Below are positions 26,349 through 35,361 of a stretch of DNA of 64,000 nt, piece after piece; position 1 is the stretch's first letter; each line of letters opens with the position of its first letter. The notes below the pieces were generated by a model. The model worked only from the letters and a program-made list of their open reading frames with translations. It was not told the DNA's origin and made no database searches. The position numbers and the translations under genes were made by a program. Location: positions 1 through 64,000 of the forward strand of contig NZ_BOOA01000018.1 in assembly GCF_016862995.1 (NCBI RefSeq). The letters are read 5' to 3'. The DNA comes from Acrocarpospora phusangensis (GTDB lineage Bacteria; Actinomycetota; Actinomycetes; Streptosporangiales; Streptosporangiaceae).

Positions 26349-27098
26349 ATGGGACGTCTGGACGGCAAGGTCGCTCTGATCACCGGCGGCGAGGGCAGCC
26401 TGGGCATGGCCACGGCCCGGCTCTTCACCGCCGAGGGCGCCGCGGTCATGCTCGTGGGGGTGGACGAGCCCGCGCTGGCCGCGGGCGCCGCCGAACTCGG
26501 CTGCGCCCACCACCTGGCCGACGTCTCCGACGCCGCGCAGGTCCGCGCCGCCGTCGACGCCGTCATCGGCCGGTACGGCGGGCTGGACGTCGTCTTCAGC
26601 AACGCCGGCATCCCCGGCGTGGTCGCCCCGGTGGTCCACTATCCGGACGAGGTGTTCGACCGGGTGCTGGCCGTACACGTGCGGGGGTCGTTCCTGGTCT
26701 GCAAGCACGCGCTGCCGGTCATGTCGGACGGCGGCAGCGTGATCATCACCTCCAGCGTGGTGGGGCTGACCTCGGACGCGGGGGTCAGCGCGTACGCGAC
26801 GGCCAAGCACGCGCTGGTCGGGCTGATGCGCACGCTCGCCAAGGAGGTCGCGCCGCGCCGCATCCGGGTCAACACCGTGCATCCCGGCCCGGTCGCCAAC
26901 GACTTCCAGCGCGCCATCGAGACCGCGGTCACCGGCGCGCCCCCCGAGGAGGCGGCCCGGCTGTTCGACGCGCACATCCCGCTGGCCCGGCACGCGGACC
27001 CGGACGAGGTGGCCCGGGTGGTGCTCTTCCTGGCCAGCGACGACAGCTCGTTCATGACCGGCAGCCCGGTACGGGTGGACGGCGGCATGAGCATCTGA
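26349..27098 (+). CDS. Short-chain dehydrogenase/reductase
   Basis: 249-residue classical SDR: TGGEGSLGMATARLF cofactor loop (GxxxGxG variant with Glu), NAGIPG, catalytic Ser in ITSSVVG, and YATAKHALVGL with Tyr and Lys. The C-terminal motif MTGSPVRVDGGMSI is typical of FabG-like enzymes. It begins 4 bases after the AraC stop and is likely co-transcribed with it. Substrate unknown; the context ties it to whatever the LIV operon imports. Confidence 0.92.
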   Translation: MGRLDGKVALITGGEGSLGMATARLFTAEGAAVMLVGVDEPALAAGAAELGCAHHLADVSDAAQVRAAVDAVIGRYGGLDVVFSNAGIPGVVAPVVHYPDEVFDRVLAVHVRGSFLVCKHALPVMSDGGSVIITSSVVGLTSDAGVSAYATAKHALVGLMRTLAKEVAPRRIRVNTVHPGPVANDFQRAIETAVTGAPPEEAARLFDAHIPLARHADPDEVARVVLFLASDDSSFMTGSPVRVDGGMSI

Positions 27099-27221
27099 CC
27101 GGCTGATCGGGCGTTTGGTTTATTTACCGGCTACGCAATATCGATTGATTTCGAAAGACCCGGCAATTCAGGAGATGCGACTCCTCGGGGACGGGACCTA
27201 CCGTTCCATTCGAGGAGGGTC

Positions 27222-28382
27222 ATGGAAACTCTACAGAAACCGGAATTGGCGGAGCGTGCCGGAAGAATCGTGCCGTTGTTGCGCGGAAACGCGTACTGGT
27301 CCGAGGGGCACCGCCGCCTGCATCCGCTGTCCATCGAGGCGATGGCCGACGCGGGCGTCTTCAAGCTCAGGGTCCCCGAACGGTACGGGGGATTCGCGTG
27401 CGACAGCCGTACCCTCACCAAGGTGCTCGGGGTGCTGGGGCAGGGCGACGGCTCGGCCGCCTGGACGACCGCCGTGTGGTCGATCGCGGCCTGGATGACC
27501 TGCCTGTTCCCCGACGAGGTGCAGGACGAGGTGTTCGCCACCCCGGACGTACGGATCTGCGCCACGCTCAGCCCCACGGCGGTCGCCACGCCGAAGGACT
27601 CGGGCTACTCGATCACCGGCCAGTGGGCCTTCATGAGCGGCGCCCTGCACAGCCAGTGGCAGGTGGCCGTGGCCGCCACCGAGAACGCGGGGCCGATCCT
27701 GGCGCTGGTCCCGATGGCCGAGCTGGGCGTCATGGACGACTGGTACACGACCGGGCTCAAGGGCTCCGGCAGCGTCACCACGATCGCCACCGGCGTGTAC
27801 GTCCCGGCCACCCGCGTGCTCTCCCTCGGCGCGGTCCTGAACGAGCAGTACGCGTCCGTGCTCAACGCCGACAATCCCGTCTACCGTTCCCCGCTGCTGC
27901 CCACCGCGTCCGCCTCGTCGGTCGGCACCCTGCTCGGCCTGGCCAGAGGGGCGATGGGCGCGTTCCTGCACCGGCTGCCCAACCGCGGCATCACCTACAC
28001 CGGCTACACCAGCCAGCGTGAGGCCCCGGTCACCCACCTGCAGGTCGCCGCCGCCGCCATGAAGATCGACGAGGCCGAGTTCCACGCCGAGCGGCTGGCC
28101 ACGCAGGTGGACGCCAAGGCCATGGCCAAGGCGGAGTGGACGACGGAGGAGCGGGCCCGCGCCCGCGCCGACATGGGGGCGGTCTGTCAGCTCGTGAAGG
28201 AGGCCGTGGACATCCTGAACACGGCCAGCGGCGGCACCTCCATCTACGACACCGTGCCGATCCAGCAGATCGAGCGGGACGTGCTGGCGATCAACCTGCA
28301 CGCGCTCATGCATCCCAACACGAACCTGGAGCTCTACGGCCGGGTCCTGTGCGGGCTCGACCCGAACACGTACTACCTGTGA
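27222..28382 (+). CDS. Acyl-CoA-dehydrogenase-fold flavin monooxygenase (group D)
   Basis: 386 residues with the ACAD fold but without a clear catalytic glutamate base of true dehydrogenases. The C-terminal half (YTGYTSQREAPVTHLQVAAA, then EAVDILNTASGGTSIYDTVP and RDVLAINLHALMHPN) is diagnostic of flavin-dependent two-component hydroxylases such as HpaB/HsaA types and amino-sugar N-oxygenases. It probably takes reduced flavin from a separate reductase. A strong GAGGAGG site precedes the ATG. First gene of a four-gene group with two glycosyltransferases and a nucleotide-sugar enzyme, so sugar or aglycone hydroxylation in a natural-product pathway is a fair guess. Confidence 0.8.
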   Translation: METLQKPELAERAGRIVPLLRGNAYWSEGHRRLHPLSIEAMADAGVFKLRVPERYGGFACDSRTLTKVLGVLGQGDGSAAWTTAVWSIAAWMTCLFPDEVQDEVFATPDVRICATLSPTAVATPKDSGYSITGQWAFMSGALHSQWQVAVAATENAGPILALVPMAELGVMDDWYTTGLKGSGSVTTIATGVYVPATRVLSLGAVLNEQYASVLNADNPVYRSPLLPTASASSVGTLLGLARGAMGAFLHRLPNRGITYTGYTSQREAPVTHLQVAAAAMKIDEAEFHAERLATQVDAKAMAKAEWTTEERARARADMGAVCQLVKEAVDILNTASGGTSIYDTVPIQQIERDVLAINLHALMHPNTNLELYGRVLCGLDPNTYYL

Positions 28383-28400
28383 GCTACCTGTGAGGCACCC

Positions 28401-29357
28401 ATGCTCAAGTGCAGTGTCGTCATCCCGACCTACAACCGGGCCGAACTCCTGGGCCACACCCTCCACGCCCTCACCCGGCAGACGCTGCCGCGTGAGGAGT
28501 TCGAGGTCATCGTCGTGGACGACGGCTCCGACGACGGCACCGACGCGGTCGCGCGTTCCTTCCAGGACCGGCTGAACCTGCGGTACTTCTTCCGGGAGCG
28601 CGAGGGCTACCGGGCCGCCAAGACCCGCAACGTGGGGATCTTCAAGGCCGAGGCCGAGGTGTGCGTGCTGTTCGACTGCGGCGTGCTGCCCGGCTCCGGC
28701 TGCCTGCGCGCCCACCTGGACAGCCACGCCGCCGGCGGCGACCGGCCGGTCGCGGTGACCGGCTACGTGTTCTGCTACAACTTCGACGGCGGCGACGCCG
28801 ACCTGATGCGCGAGACGATCGACGTCGCCGACCCCGACGCCACGATCGCCATGCTGGACGCCAACCGCCAGTGGGTCGACATGCGCGAGGACTTCTACAC
28901 CAAGTACGGCGAGGACTACGACGTCCTCCCCGCGCCCTGGATGAACTACTGGACCTGCAACGTCTCGGCCAGGACCGACCAGCTGCGCGCGGTCGGCGGG
29001 TTCGACGAGGACTTCGTCGCGTGGGGCGGCGAGGACATCGACCTCGGCTACCGCCTGTACCGCGACGGCGCCAGGTTCGTGCTCAACCGGGAGGCGGTGG
29101 CCATCCACTGCCCGCACCCGAAGAGCGAGCAGGTCAACAACTCCGAGGCGGACGCCAACTACCGCCGGATGGCCGACAAGTACCGCACGCCCATCACCCG
29201 GCTGCTGCTGTCCATCCCGGACGTGCACTTCTTCAACCTCAACGACATCATCACGCTGCGCGGCATGCCCGACTGCGCGGACTACCTGGCCGCCAACGAC
29301 GCGGTCGCCAGGACCGCGTGGGCACCCAGGGCGCCCAGGCCCGCGAACTCCAGGTAA
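28401..29357 (+). CDS. Family 2 glycosyltransferase (first copy)
   Basis: 318-residue GT-A enzyme. CSVVIPTYNRAELLGHTLHA and VIVVDDGSDDGTD form the nucleotide-binding N-terminus. A metal-binding DxD counterpart appears at VLFDCG. The acceptor-side motif WGGEDIDLGYRLYRDGARF resembles the C-terminal galactosyltransferase-type domain. NYWTCNVSARTDQLRAVGG is shared almost exactly with the second copy at 30364. Cytoplasmic, with no membrane segment. It starts 18 bases after the flavoenzyme stop. Confidence 0.9.
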   Translation: MLKCSVVIPTYNRAELLGHTLHALTRQTLPREEFEVIVVDDGSDDGTDAVARSFQDRLNLRYFFREREGYRAAKTRNVGIFKAEAEVCVLFDCGVLPGSGCLRAHLDSHAAGGDRPVAVTGYVFCYNFDGGDADLMRETIDVADPDATIAMLDANRQWVDMREDFYTKYGEDYDVLPAPWMNYWTCNVSARTDQLRAVGGFDEDFVAWGGEDIDLGYRLYRDGARFVLNREAVAIHCPHPKSEQVNNSEADANYRRMADKYRTPITRLLLSIPDVHFFNLNDIITLRGMPDCADYLAANDAVARTAWAPRAPRPANSR

Positions 29358-29410
29358 CGCCTGATCTCACACCCGAGCGCCGACGGGTTTTCACGAGAGG
29401 ACTCCGTTAT

Positions 29411-30367
29411 ATGCGCTTGGACTCGACCCGCGTGCTCGTCACCGGCGGCGCCGGTTTCATCGGATCGGCCCTCTGCGAGCGCCTGCTCGGGGACGGCCAC
29501 CGCGTCGTCTGCGCCGACAACTTCTCGACCGGCCGCCAGGCGAACATCGCGCACCTGCTGACCGAGCCCGGCTTCCAGCTGCTCACCCAGGACGTCGTCG
29601 AGCCGTTCGACGTGCCGGGACCGCTCGACCAGATCTTCCACCTGGCCTCCCCGGCCTCCCCGGTGGACTACCAGCGCCTGCCGCTGGAGACGCTGCGCAC
29701 CGGCTCGGCCGGCACCGACAACGTGCTCGCCCTGGCCCGCGCCAAGAACGCCCGCTTCCTGCTCGCCTCCACCTCCGAGGTGTACGGCGACCCGCTGGAA
29801 CACCCCCAGCCGGAGACGTACCTGGGCAACGTCAACACGGTCGGCCCGCGTTCGGTCTACGACGAGGCGAAGCGGTACGCGGAGGCCGTCACCTTCGCCT
29901 ACCACCGCGCGTACGGGACCGACGTCGCGATCGCCCGGATCTTCAACACCTTCGGCCCGAGGATGCGGCTCAACGACGGCCGGGTGGTGCCCAACTTCAT
30001 CGCGCAGGCCCTCGACGGCAGGCCGTTCTCGATCAACGGGACCGGCAAGCAGACCCGCTCCCTCTGCTACGTCGACGACATGGTGGACGCCCTGGTGCTG
30101 CTCATGCGCTCGCCGCACCGCGGCCCCGTCAACCTGGGCAGCACCGACGAGATGGCCGTCCTGGACATCGCCGGGCTGATCGCCGACCAGACCGGCAACC
30201 CGCTCCGGTTCACGTACGCGCCGCTCGGCCAGGACGACCCGGAGAGACGCCGCCCCGACACCCGTCTGGCCCAACGGCTGCTCGGCTGGTCTCCGGCCAC
30301 CGGCATCCCGGAGGGCATCGCCGCAACGATCAGCTGGTTCCGTACCGACCTGGGGAGTTCCCGATGA
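29411..30367 (+). CDS. UDP-glucuronate decarboxylase-like SDR (UDP-xylose synthase type)
   Basis: 318 residues of the extended SDR family. VLVTGGAGFIGSALCERLL binds NAD. LASTSEVYGDPLEHPQPETY with YDEAKRYAEA supplies the Ser/Tyr/Lys set. NTFGPRMRLNDGRVVPNF and FSINGTGKQTRSLCYVDDMV are hallmarks of UDP-glucuronate decarboxylase (Uxs), which makes UDP-xylose. These hallmarks are well kept, but 4,6-dehydratases share some of them. It lies between two glycosyltransferases and overlaps the second by ATGA, so a donor-sugar role is likely. Confidence 0.82.
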   Translation: MRLDSTRVLVTGGAGFIGSALCERLLGDGHRVVCADNFSTGRQANIAHLLTEPGFQLLTQDVVEPFDVPGPLDQIFHLASPASPVDYQRLPLETLRTGSAGTDNVLALARAKNARFLLASTSEVYGDPLEHPQPETYLGNVNTVGPRSVYDEAKRYAEAVTFAYHRAYGTDVAIARIFNTFGPRMRLNDGRVVPNFIAQALDGRPFSINGTGKQTRSLCYVDDMVDALVLLMRSPHRGPVNLGSTDEMAVLDIAGLIADQTGNPLRFTYAPLGQDDPERRRPDTRLAQRLLGWSPATGIPEGIAATISWFRTDLGSSR

Positions 30368-31290
30368 GATGCAGCGTGGTGATCCCGACCTACAACCGGG
30401 AGGATCTGCTCCGGCACACCCTCGACTCGCTCGCCCGGCAGACCCTGCCCGCCGACCAGTTCGAGGTGCTGATCGGCGACGACGGATCCAGCGACGGCAC
30501 CAAGGCCATGGTGGACGGCTTCCGCGACCGGCTCAACCTCCGCTACTTCTTCCAGGAGGACCTCGGCCACCGGGCGGCCCAGGCCCGCAACCTGGGCATC
30601 GCCAAGGCGTCCGCCGAGATCACCGTGCTGATGGACGCCGGCGTGCTGGCCCACTCCCGCTTCCTGACCGAGCACCTGGCCACCCACGCGTCCGCGGACG
30701 TGCCGCTCGCCGTCTGCGGCTACGTCTACTGCTTCAACCTCGACAACGAGGACGCGATCCTCATCATGAAGGCCATCGACTTCGACGACCCGGACGGCAC
30801 CATCGCCAAGCTCAAGCGCACCGGCCAGTACCTGGACGTCCGCGAGATCTTCTACGGCCTGTACGGCGACGACTTCGCCGACCTGCCCGCGCCCTGGCTC
30901 AACTACTGGACCTGCAACGTCTCGGCGCGGACCGAGCAGCTGCGCGCGGTCGGCATGTTCGACGAGAACTTCCGGCGCTGGGGCGGTGAGGACCTCGACC
31001 TCGGCTACCGCCTGCACCGCGACGGCGCCCGCTTCGTGCTCAACCGGGACGCCGCCGCCATCCACGTGCCGCACCCGAAGAGCTTCGACGGCAACAACGA
31101 CCAGGCGGCCGAGAACTACCGGTACATGGCCCGCAAGTACGGCACGCCCATCATCGACCTGCTGCCCCGGATCGGCGAGCTCAACTTCTTCGAGCTGAAC
31201 AACATCATCCGGGAGCTGGGGCTGCCGCAGTGCAACGACTTCGTGGCCGCTCAGGGGTATCAGCGGCATCAGGGGCAGATGTCGGGGTAG
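30364..31290 (+). CDS. Family 2 glycosyltransferase (second copy)
   Basis: 308 residues, paralogue of the gene at 28401. Shared motifs: CSVVIPTYNRE, QTLPADQFEVLIGDDGSSDG, LPAPWLNYWTCNVSARTEQL, WGGEDLDLGYRLHRDGARF and HPKSF. Differences concentrate in the middle (YVYCFNLDNEDAILIMKAID), which may change acceptor or donor preference. ATGA overlap with the decarboxylase-like gene. The last 22 bases overlap the convergent WD40 gene. Confidence 0.9.
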   Translation: MRCSVVIPTYNREDLLRHTLDSLARQTLPADQFEVLIGDDGSSDGTKAMVDGFRDRLNLRYFFQEDLGHRAAQARNLGIAKASAEITVLMDAGVLAHSRFLTEHLATHASADVPLAVCGYVYCFNLDNEDAILIMKAIDFDDPDGTIAKLKRTGQYLDVREIFYGLYGDDFADLPAPWLNYWTCNVSARTEQLRAVGMFDENFRRWGGEDLDLGYRLHRDGARFVLNRDAAAIHVPHPKSFDGNNDQAAENYRYMARKYGTPIIDLLPRIGELNFFELNNIIRELGLPQCNDFVAAQGYQRHQGQMSG

Positions 31291-33134
31291 TCCCGGTCCG
31301 GCAGGTAGGACCTCAGATCGGGCGGCGGCGGGAAACGCCTGGCCAGGGCGCAGGCCTCGGCGGCCGGGTCGGGGGTCAGCGCGGGGTTCCACAGCCGCCT
31401 GGTCCCGGCCGGGCCGCCGCCGACCAGTTCGCGGCCGCCGTTGGCGAACTCGACCGTACTCAGGTTGCGGCCGAGTGGGGAGCCCAGTTGCCGGTGCGTA
31501 TCCAGATCCCATAGGCGGATATTTCCGGCGGCGGTCGCGAGGAGGGAGCCGCTGAACGCGATCGAGGTCACCGCGGCCGTGTGGCCGAGGAAGGGCGGGC
31601 CGACCGGGAGCCGCTCGGTGAGGTCCCAGAGGCGCACCGTGCCGTTCTCGGTGCCCGTGGCCAGGCGGTTCGGGTCGCGGGGGTCGAAGGCGAGGGCGGA
31701 GATGCCGCTCGCCTGGGCCAGGTTGAGATCGCCCGGCTCTCCGGTGGCGGTGTCCCACGAGCGGATCGTGTGGTCGTCGCCGCCGGACAGCAGCCGCCTG
31801 CCGTCCGGGCTGTAGACGAGGGTGTTCACCCTGCCCGTGTGGCCGGTGAGCGGTTCGCGCAGCCGGCGGCGGGTGGCGGCGTCCCAGAGGCAGATGGCGC
31901 CCGCGCTCGCGGTGGCGAACTGGCGGCCGTCCGGGCTGGTCGCGACCGCGTCGACGGTCGCGGCCCGGCACGGCGGGGTGCCCGCGAGCGCCGTCCACGG
32001 CCCCGGCGTGCCGGACGTTGGCTCGCCGCTCAGCCGCCGGGTGAGCGCGATGTCCCACACGCGGACGATCTCGTCGTCGCCCGCGGTGGCCAGCCAGTTC
32101 CCGTCCGGGCTGAAGGCCATGGCCCGTACGGCGCCGGCCTGGAACGGCTCGGTCAGCGGCACGCCGTTCTCCAGCACGTGAACCGCGCCGTTGCGCTGGG
32201 CGGTCGCCAGCAGGTCACCCTCCGCCGCGTACGTCAGCGCGACGAAGTCGCCCGTGACGGGCCGGTTGCTCTGCCGCCGGGTGGCCAGATCCAGCCGGCG
32301 CAGCGTCCCCCGCAGCGTCAGCGCCACCCGCTCCCGGTTCAGCGTGACCGGGCCCGGCCCGCCCGCGATCCGGCCGGCGGGGCGGCGGGTGCGCGCGTCC
32401 CACCGGCGCAGCACGCCCGCGCCGTCGTACGTGGTCAGGGTCGTGCCGTCGAAGCTCAGGTGGCGCAGGCCGGCCGGATGGCGCGGGAACGGCTGGCCGG
32501 ACGGGCGGCGGGTGAGCAGGTTGACCAGGCGCGGCACCCCGTTCTGGTCGCCCAGCGCGAGGAACCGGCCGGGCGGGTCCGCCGCGAACACCGTCCCCGG
32601 GATCGGCCGGCCGACCTGCTTACCGGTCTCCTCCTCGTCGGCGATCTCCCAGACCCGGATCGTCCGGTCCTGGCCCGCGGTGATCACCCAGCCGTTCTTG
32701 GCGAACGTCACCTGCGTGATCGCCCCCCGATGCCCCTTGATCGGCAGCCCGATCGGCCGGTACGAGCGCGCGTCCCAGATCCGCAGCGTGCCGTCCACGC
32801 CGCCGGTGGCCAGCCTGGTCCCCTCCCGGTCGTACGCCACCGCGTTCACGCCGTTGCGATGGCCGCGCAGCACGGCCGTGAGCGGCCGGGTGAGGGTCGC
32901 GATCAGGCCGCGCCGGGCCTCCGGGGTCGGCGCGGCGCGCCAGGCGGCCACGGCCAGCAGCCGGGACATCGCGGGATCGATCGTGGCGACGCTCTCGCTC
33001 TGCGCGGCCAGCCGCACCGACTCCACGCCGTCGCGCGCGCTCACCACCTCACGGGCGGCCACCACCGCGCCGGATCCGGTCGCGAGCAGGAGCACCGCCA
33101 GAAGCGACGCCCGGAGCACGTTCACCAGGCCCAT
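31269..33134 (-). CDS. Membrane-anchored WD40-repeat protein
   Basis: 621 residues. One N-terminal membrane segment (about 8-27, RASLLAVLLLATGSGAVVAA), a short helical region (SRLLAVAAWRAAPTPEARRG) common before WD40 domains in actinomycete signalling proteins, then about eleven WD40-like blades with GH and WD ends (HRNGVNAVAYDREGTRLATG, LRIWDA, IRVWEI, VRVWDI, ICLWDA, IRSWDT, VRLWDL, IRLWDL). The tail CALARRFPPPPDLRSYLPDR, ending DICP, is a recurrent end of such proteins. A scaffold outside or at the membrane is likely. Kinase or NACHT partners are not in the window. Confidence 0.88.
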   Translation of the reverse strand: MGLVNVLRASLLAVLLLATGSGAVVAAREVVSARDGVESVRLAAQSESVATIDPAMSRLLAVAAWRAAPTPEARRGLIATLTRPLTAVLRGHRNGVNAVAYDREGTRLATGGVDGTLRIWDARSYRPIGLPIKGHRGAITQVTFAKNGWVITAGQDRTIRVWEIADEEETGKQVGRPIPGTVFAADPPGRFLALGDQNGVPRLVNLLTRRPSGQPFPRHPAGLRHLSFDGTTLTTYDGAGVLRRWDARTRRPAGRIAGGPGPVTLNRERVALTLRGTLRRLDLATRRQSNRPVTGDFVALTYAAEGDLLATAQRNGAVHVLENGVPLTEPFQAGAVRAMAFSPDGNWLATAGDDEIVRVWDIALTRRLSGEPTSGTPGPWTALAGTPPCRAATVDAVATSPDGRQFATASAGAICLWDAATRRRLREPLTGHTGRVNTLVYSPDGRRLLSGGDDHTIRSWDTATGEPGDLNLAQASGISALAFDPRDPNRLATGTENGTVRLWDLTERLPVGPPFLGHTAAVTSIAFSGSLLATAAGNIRLWDLDTHRQLGSPLGRNLSTVEFANGGRELVGGGPAGTRRLWNPALTPDPAAEACALARRFPPPPDLRSYLPDRDYPDICP

Positions 33135-33243
33135 GATGGTCGCAGGGTCACGTATTCATCAAGGCGGCGGCCGCCTCATGGAAAGTCATGAATTCGCGGG
33201 CGACTTCTGTCGTGCCCGCCGGAACTGATGGACCATCGGGCTT

Positions 33244-34782
33244 GTGGACGTCGGCGCGCTCAGGCGTGATCGGGATTGGGCGCCCGTCCTGCTCGGCCTC
33301 GGCCTGGCAGAGGCGGTGCTGCTGACGCTGGGCACCTTCGCGTGGGGCCCGCCGTTCAGCACGTGGCTCGTGTACTCGATCGCGTGGAGCGTGCTCTGGC
33401 TGGTGTCGGGCTGGCTGGCGCGCCGGGTCAGGTTCGGCTACCTGATGATGATCTTCGCCCTGGCCGACATGCTCGGCACGGCGGGCAACATCTGGTACGG
33501 CACCGGCTTCGCCTTCGAGGCCCTGCACACGCTCGCCGGCCTGATCACCAACCTCCAGGTCCCGTTCGTGTTCCACCTGGGCCTGACCTACCCCACCGGC
33601 CGGATCGCGGATCGCCCGGCCCGATGGCTCATCCGCGCCGGCTGGCTGCTCGGCTCCCTCTACGCGGCCGGCATCGTGTCCACGGTCAGGCCGCGCGACT
33701 GCGACCGCTGCACGCGGATGATCGTCTACCTGGTCGACGACCCCGCGGTCCGGGAGGCCGTACGGACCTTCGGCGGCTACGGCTGGACCCTGCTGCTTGC
33801 GGCCGGCGCCGTCCTCCTCGTGCGCCGCCTCCTGCGCGCGGGCCCGCGCGAGCGCCGCCTGCACGCCCTGCCCATCGGCCTGTCCGTCCTCGCGGGCGTG
33901 TTCGGCTCCGCCGTCCTGCTGCAGTCGGTGCTCACTCCGCTGACCACCGCGGTCTTCGCCTTCTCCCCGATGTTCCCCCTCCTGCACGTGACCCTCGCGG
34001 TCGCGCTCCCGATCTCGTACGCGGTCGGCCTGCTCAGGGAGCGTCTCGACCTCGCCCAGACGGCCGCCGCGCTGGCCCGGGACAACCTCCGGCTCCAGGC
34101 CCAGGTCGTCGAACAGCTCGCCCAGGTCAAGGCGTCCAGGGCGCGCCTGGTCGAAGCCGGGGACACCGCGCGGCGCAAGCTCGAACGCGACCTGCACGAC
34201 GGCGCCCAGCAGCGCCTCGTCGGCCTCGGCCTGGCGCTGCGGCTGCTCGCCGAACGGCTGCCCGCGGGGGAGCACCGGCTGCTCGACGAGATCCACGCGG
34301 AGCTCCAGGCCGCCATCGACGAGCTCCGGCGGCTGGCCGGCGGCATCCACCCGGTCGTGCTCACCGACCACGGCCTCGGCGCGGCCATCCGGCTGCTCGG
34401 CGACCGCGCCCAGGTACGCGTCCTGGTCGCCGACGACCTCACCCACCGGCCGCCCCCGCCGATCGAGTCGGCCGCCTACTTCGCCGCCAGCGAAGCCCTC
34501 ACCAACGCCATCAAACACGCCCGCGCCGGCACCGTACGCGTCGAACTGTCCTGCGCCGGCGGCTCCCTCCTCCTGCGGGTACGCGACGACGGCGTCGGGG
34601 GAGCCGACCCCGGCCGGGGCTCCGGGCTGCGCGGCCTGGCCGACCGGGTCGCCGCCATCGACGGGACGTTCACCCTCGCCAGCCCGCCCCGCCAGGGCAC
34701 CGACCTCCGAGTGGAGCTGCCATGCGCGTGCTCGTCGTCGAAGACCACGCCTTCTTCCTCCTCGGGCTCGTCACCGCCCTGA
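33244..34782 (+). CDS. NarL-type sensor histidine kinase
   Basis: 512 residues from a GTG. About eight hydrophobic segments occupy residues 10-260 with no large extracellular domain, so it probably senses a membrane-linked or cytoplasmic cue. A coiled segment (QTAAALARDNLRLQAQVVEQ) leads to the HisKA_3 box RKLERDLHDGAQQRLVGLGL with phospho-His 318, then a HATPase with EALTNAIKHA and DDGVGG. The reading frame runs 61 bases into the response-regulator gene, giving a Ser-rich tail. Confidence 0.92.
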   Translation: MDVGALRRDRDWAPVLLGLGLAEAVLLTLGTFAWGPPFSTWLVYSIAWSVLWLVSGWLARRVRFGYLMMIFALADMLGTAGNIWYGTGFAFEALHTLAGLITNLQVPFVFHLGLTYPTGRIADRPARWLIRAGWLLGSLYAAGIVSTVRPRDCDRCTRMIVYLVDDPAVREAVRTFGGYGWTLLLAAGAVLLVRRLLRAGPRERRLHALPIGLSVLAGVFGSAVLLQSVLTPLTTAVFAFSPMFPLLHVTLAVALPISYAVGLLRERLDLAQTAAALARDNLRLQAQVVEQLAQVKASRARLVEAGDTARRKLERDLHDGAQQRLVGLGLALRLLAERLPAGEHRLLDEIHAELQAAIDELRRLAGGIHPVVLTDHGLGAAIRLLGDRAQVRVLVADDLTHRPPPPIESAAYFAASEALTNAIKHARAGTVRVELSCAGGSLLLRVRDDGVGGADPGRGSGLRGLADRVAAIDGTFTLASPPRQGTDLRVELPCACSSSKTTPSSSSGSSPP

Positions 34783-35360
34783 CCGGGCACGGGCACGAGG
34801 TGGTGACCGCGGGGGAGCCGTACCAGGCGGAGAAGCTCCTCGGCGAGCGGCGGCCCGACGTCGCCGTCGTCGACATCAAGCTGCCGCCCACCCACTCCGA
34901 CGAGGGACTCCGCCTGGCCGCCCTGCTCCGCTCCCACGAGGTGCCCGTCCTCGTGCTCTCCCAGTACGCCGTGCCCGAGTACGCGATCAGCCTGCTGGGC
35001 GCCGACCCCCGCGGCCGGGGCTACCTGCTCAAGGAGCGCGTGGCCGGCGTCGCCCAGTTCATGGGCGCGCTCGACCGGGTCGCGGCGGGCGGCACCGTGA
35101 TCGACACGGAACTGGCCGCCATGGTCACCCGGGCCGCGGCCCGGCGCGCCGTGCTGTCGCCCCTGTCGGAGCGGGAACTGGAGATCCTGGCCCTCGTCAC
35201 CGAGGGACTCACCGACCGGGGAATCGCCGAACGGCTGGTCATCTCGGTGCACACGGTCGTCACCCACGTGCAGAGCGTCTTCCGCAAGCTGGACCTGCCG
35301 AAGACGCCCGCGGACAACCGTCGCGTGCTCGCGGCCCTCGCCTACCTCAGGAACGGCTGA
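34722..35360 (+). CDS. NarL/LuxR-type response regulator
   Basis: 212 residues. Receiver domain with acidic pocket VVEDH, phospho-acceptor Asp51 in VVDIKLP and Lys in YLLKERV, and a C-terminal LuxR helix-turn-helix LSERELEILALVTEGLTDRG, IAERLVISVHTVVTHVQSVF. The start lies inside the kinase gene, an unusually long 61-bp overlap for such pairs, so translation is tightly coupled. Targets cannot be read from the sequence. Convergent and one base apart from the SpoU gene. Confidence 0.93.
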   Translation: MRVLVVEDHAFFLLGLVTALTGHGHEVVTAGEPYQAEKLLGERRPDVAVVDIKLPPTHSDEGLRLAALLRSHEVPVLVLSQYAVPEYAISLLGADPRGRGYLLKERVAGVAQFMGALDRVAAGGTVIDTELAAMVTRAAARRAVLSPLSERELEILALVTEGLTDRGIAERLVISVHTVVTHVQSVFRKLDLPKTPADNRRVLAALAYLRNG

Positions 35361-35361
35361 C

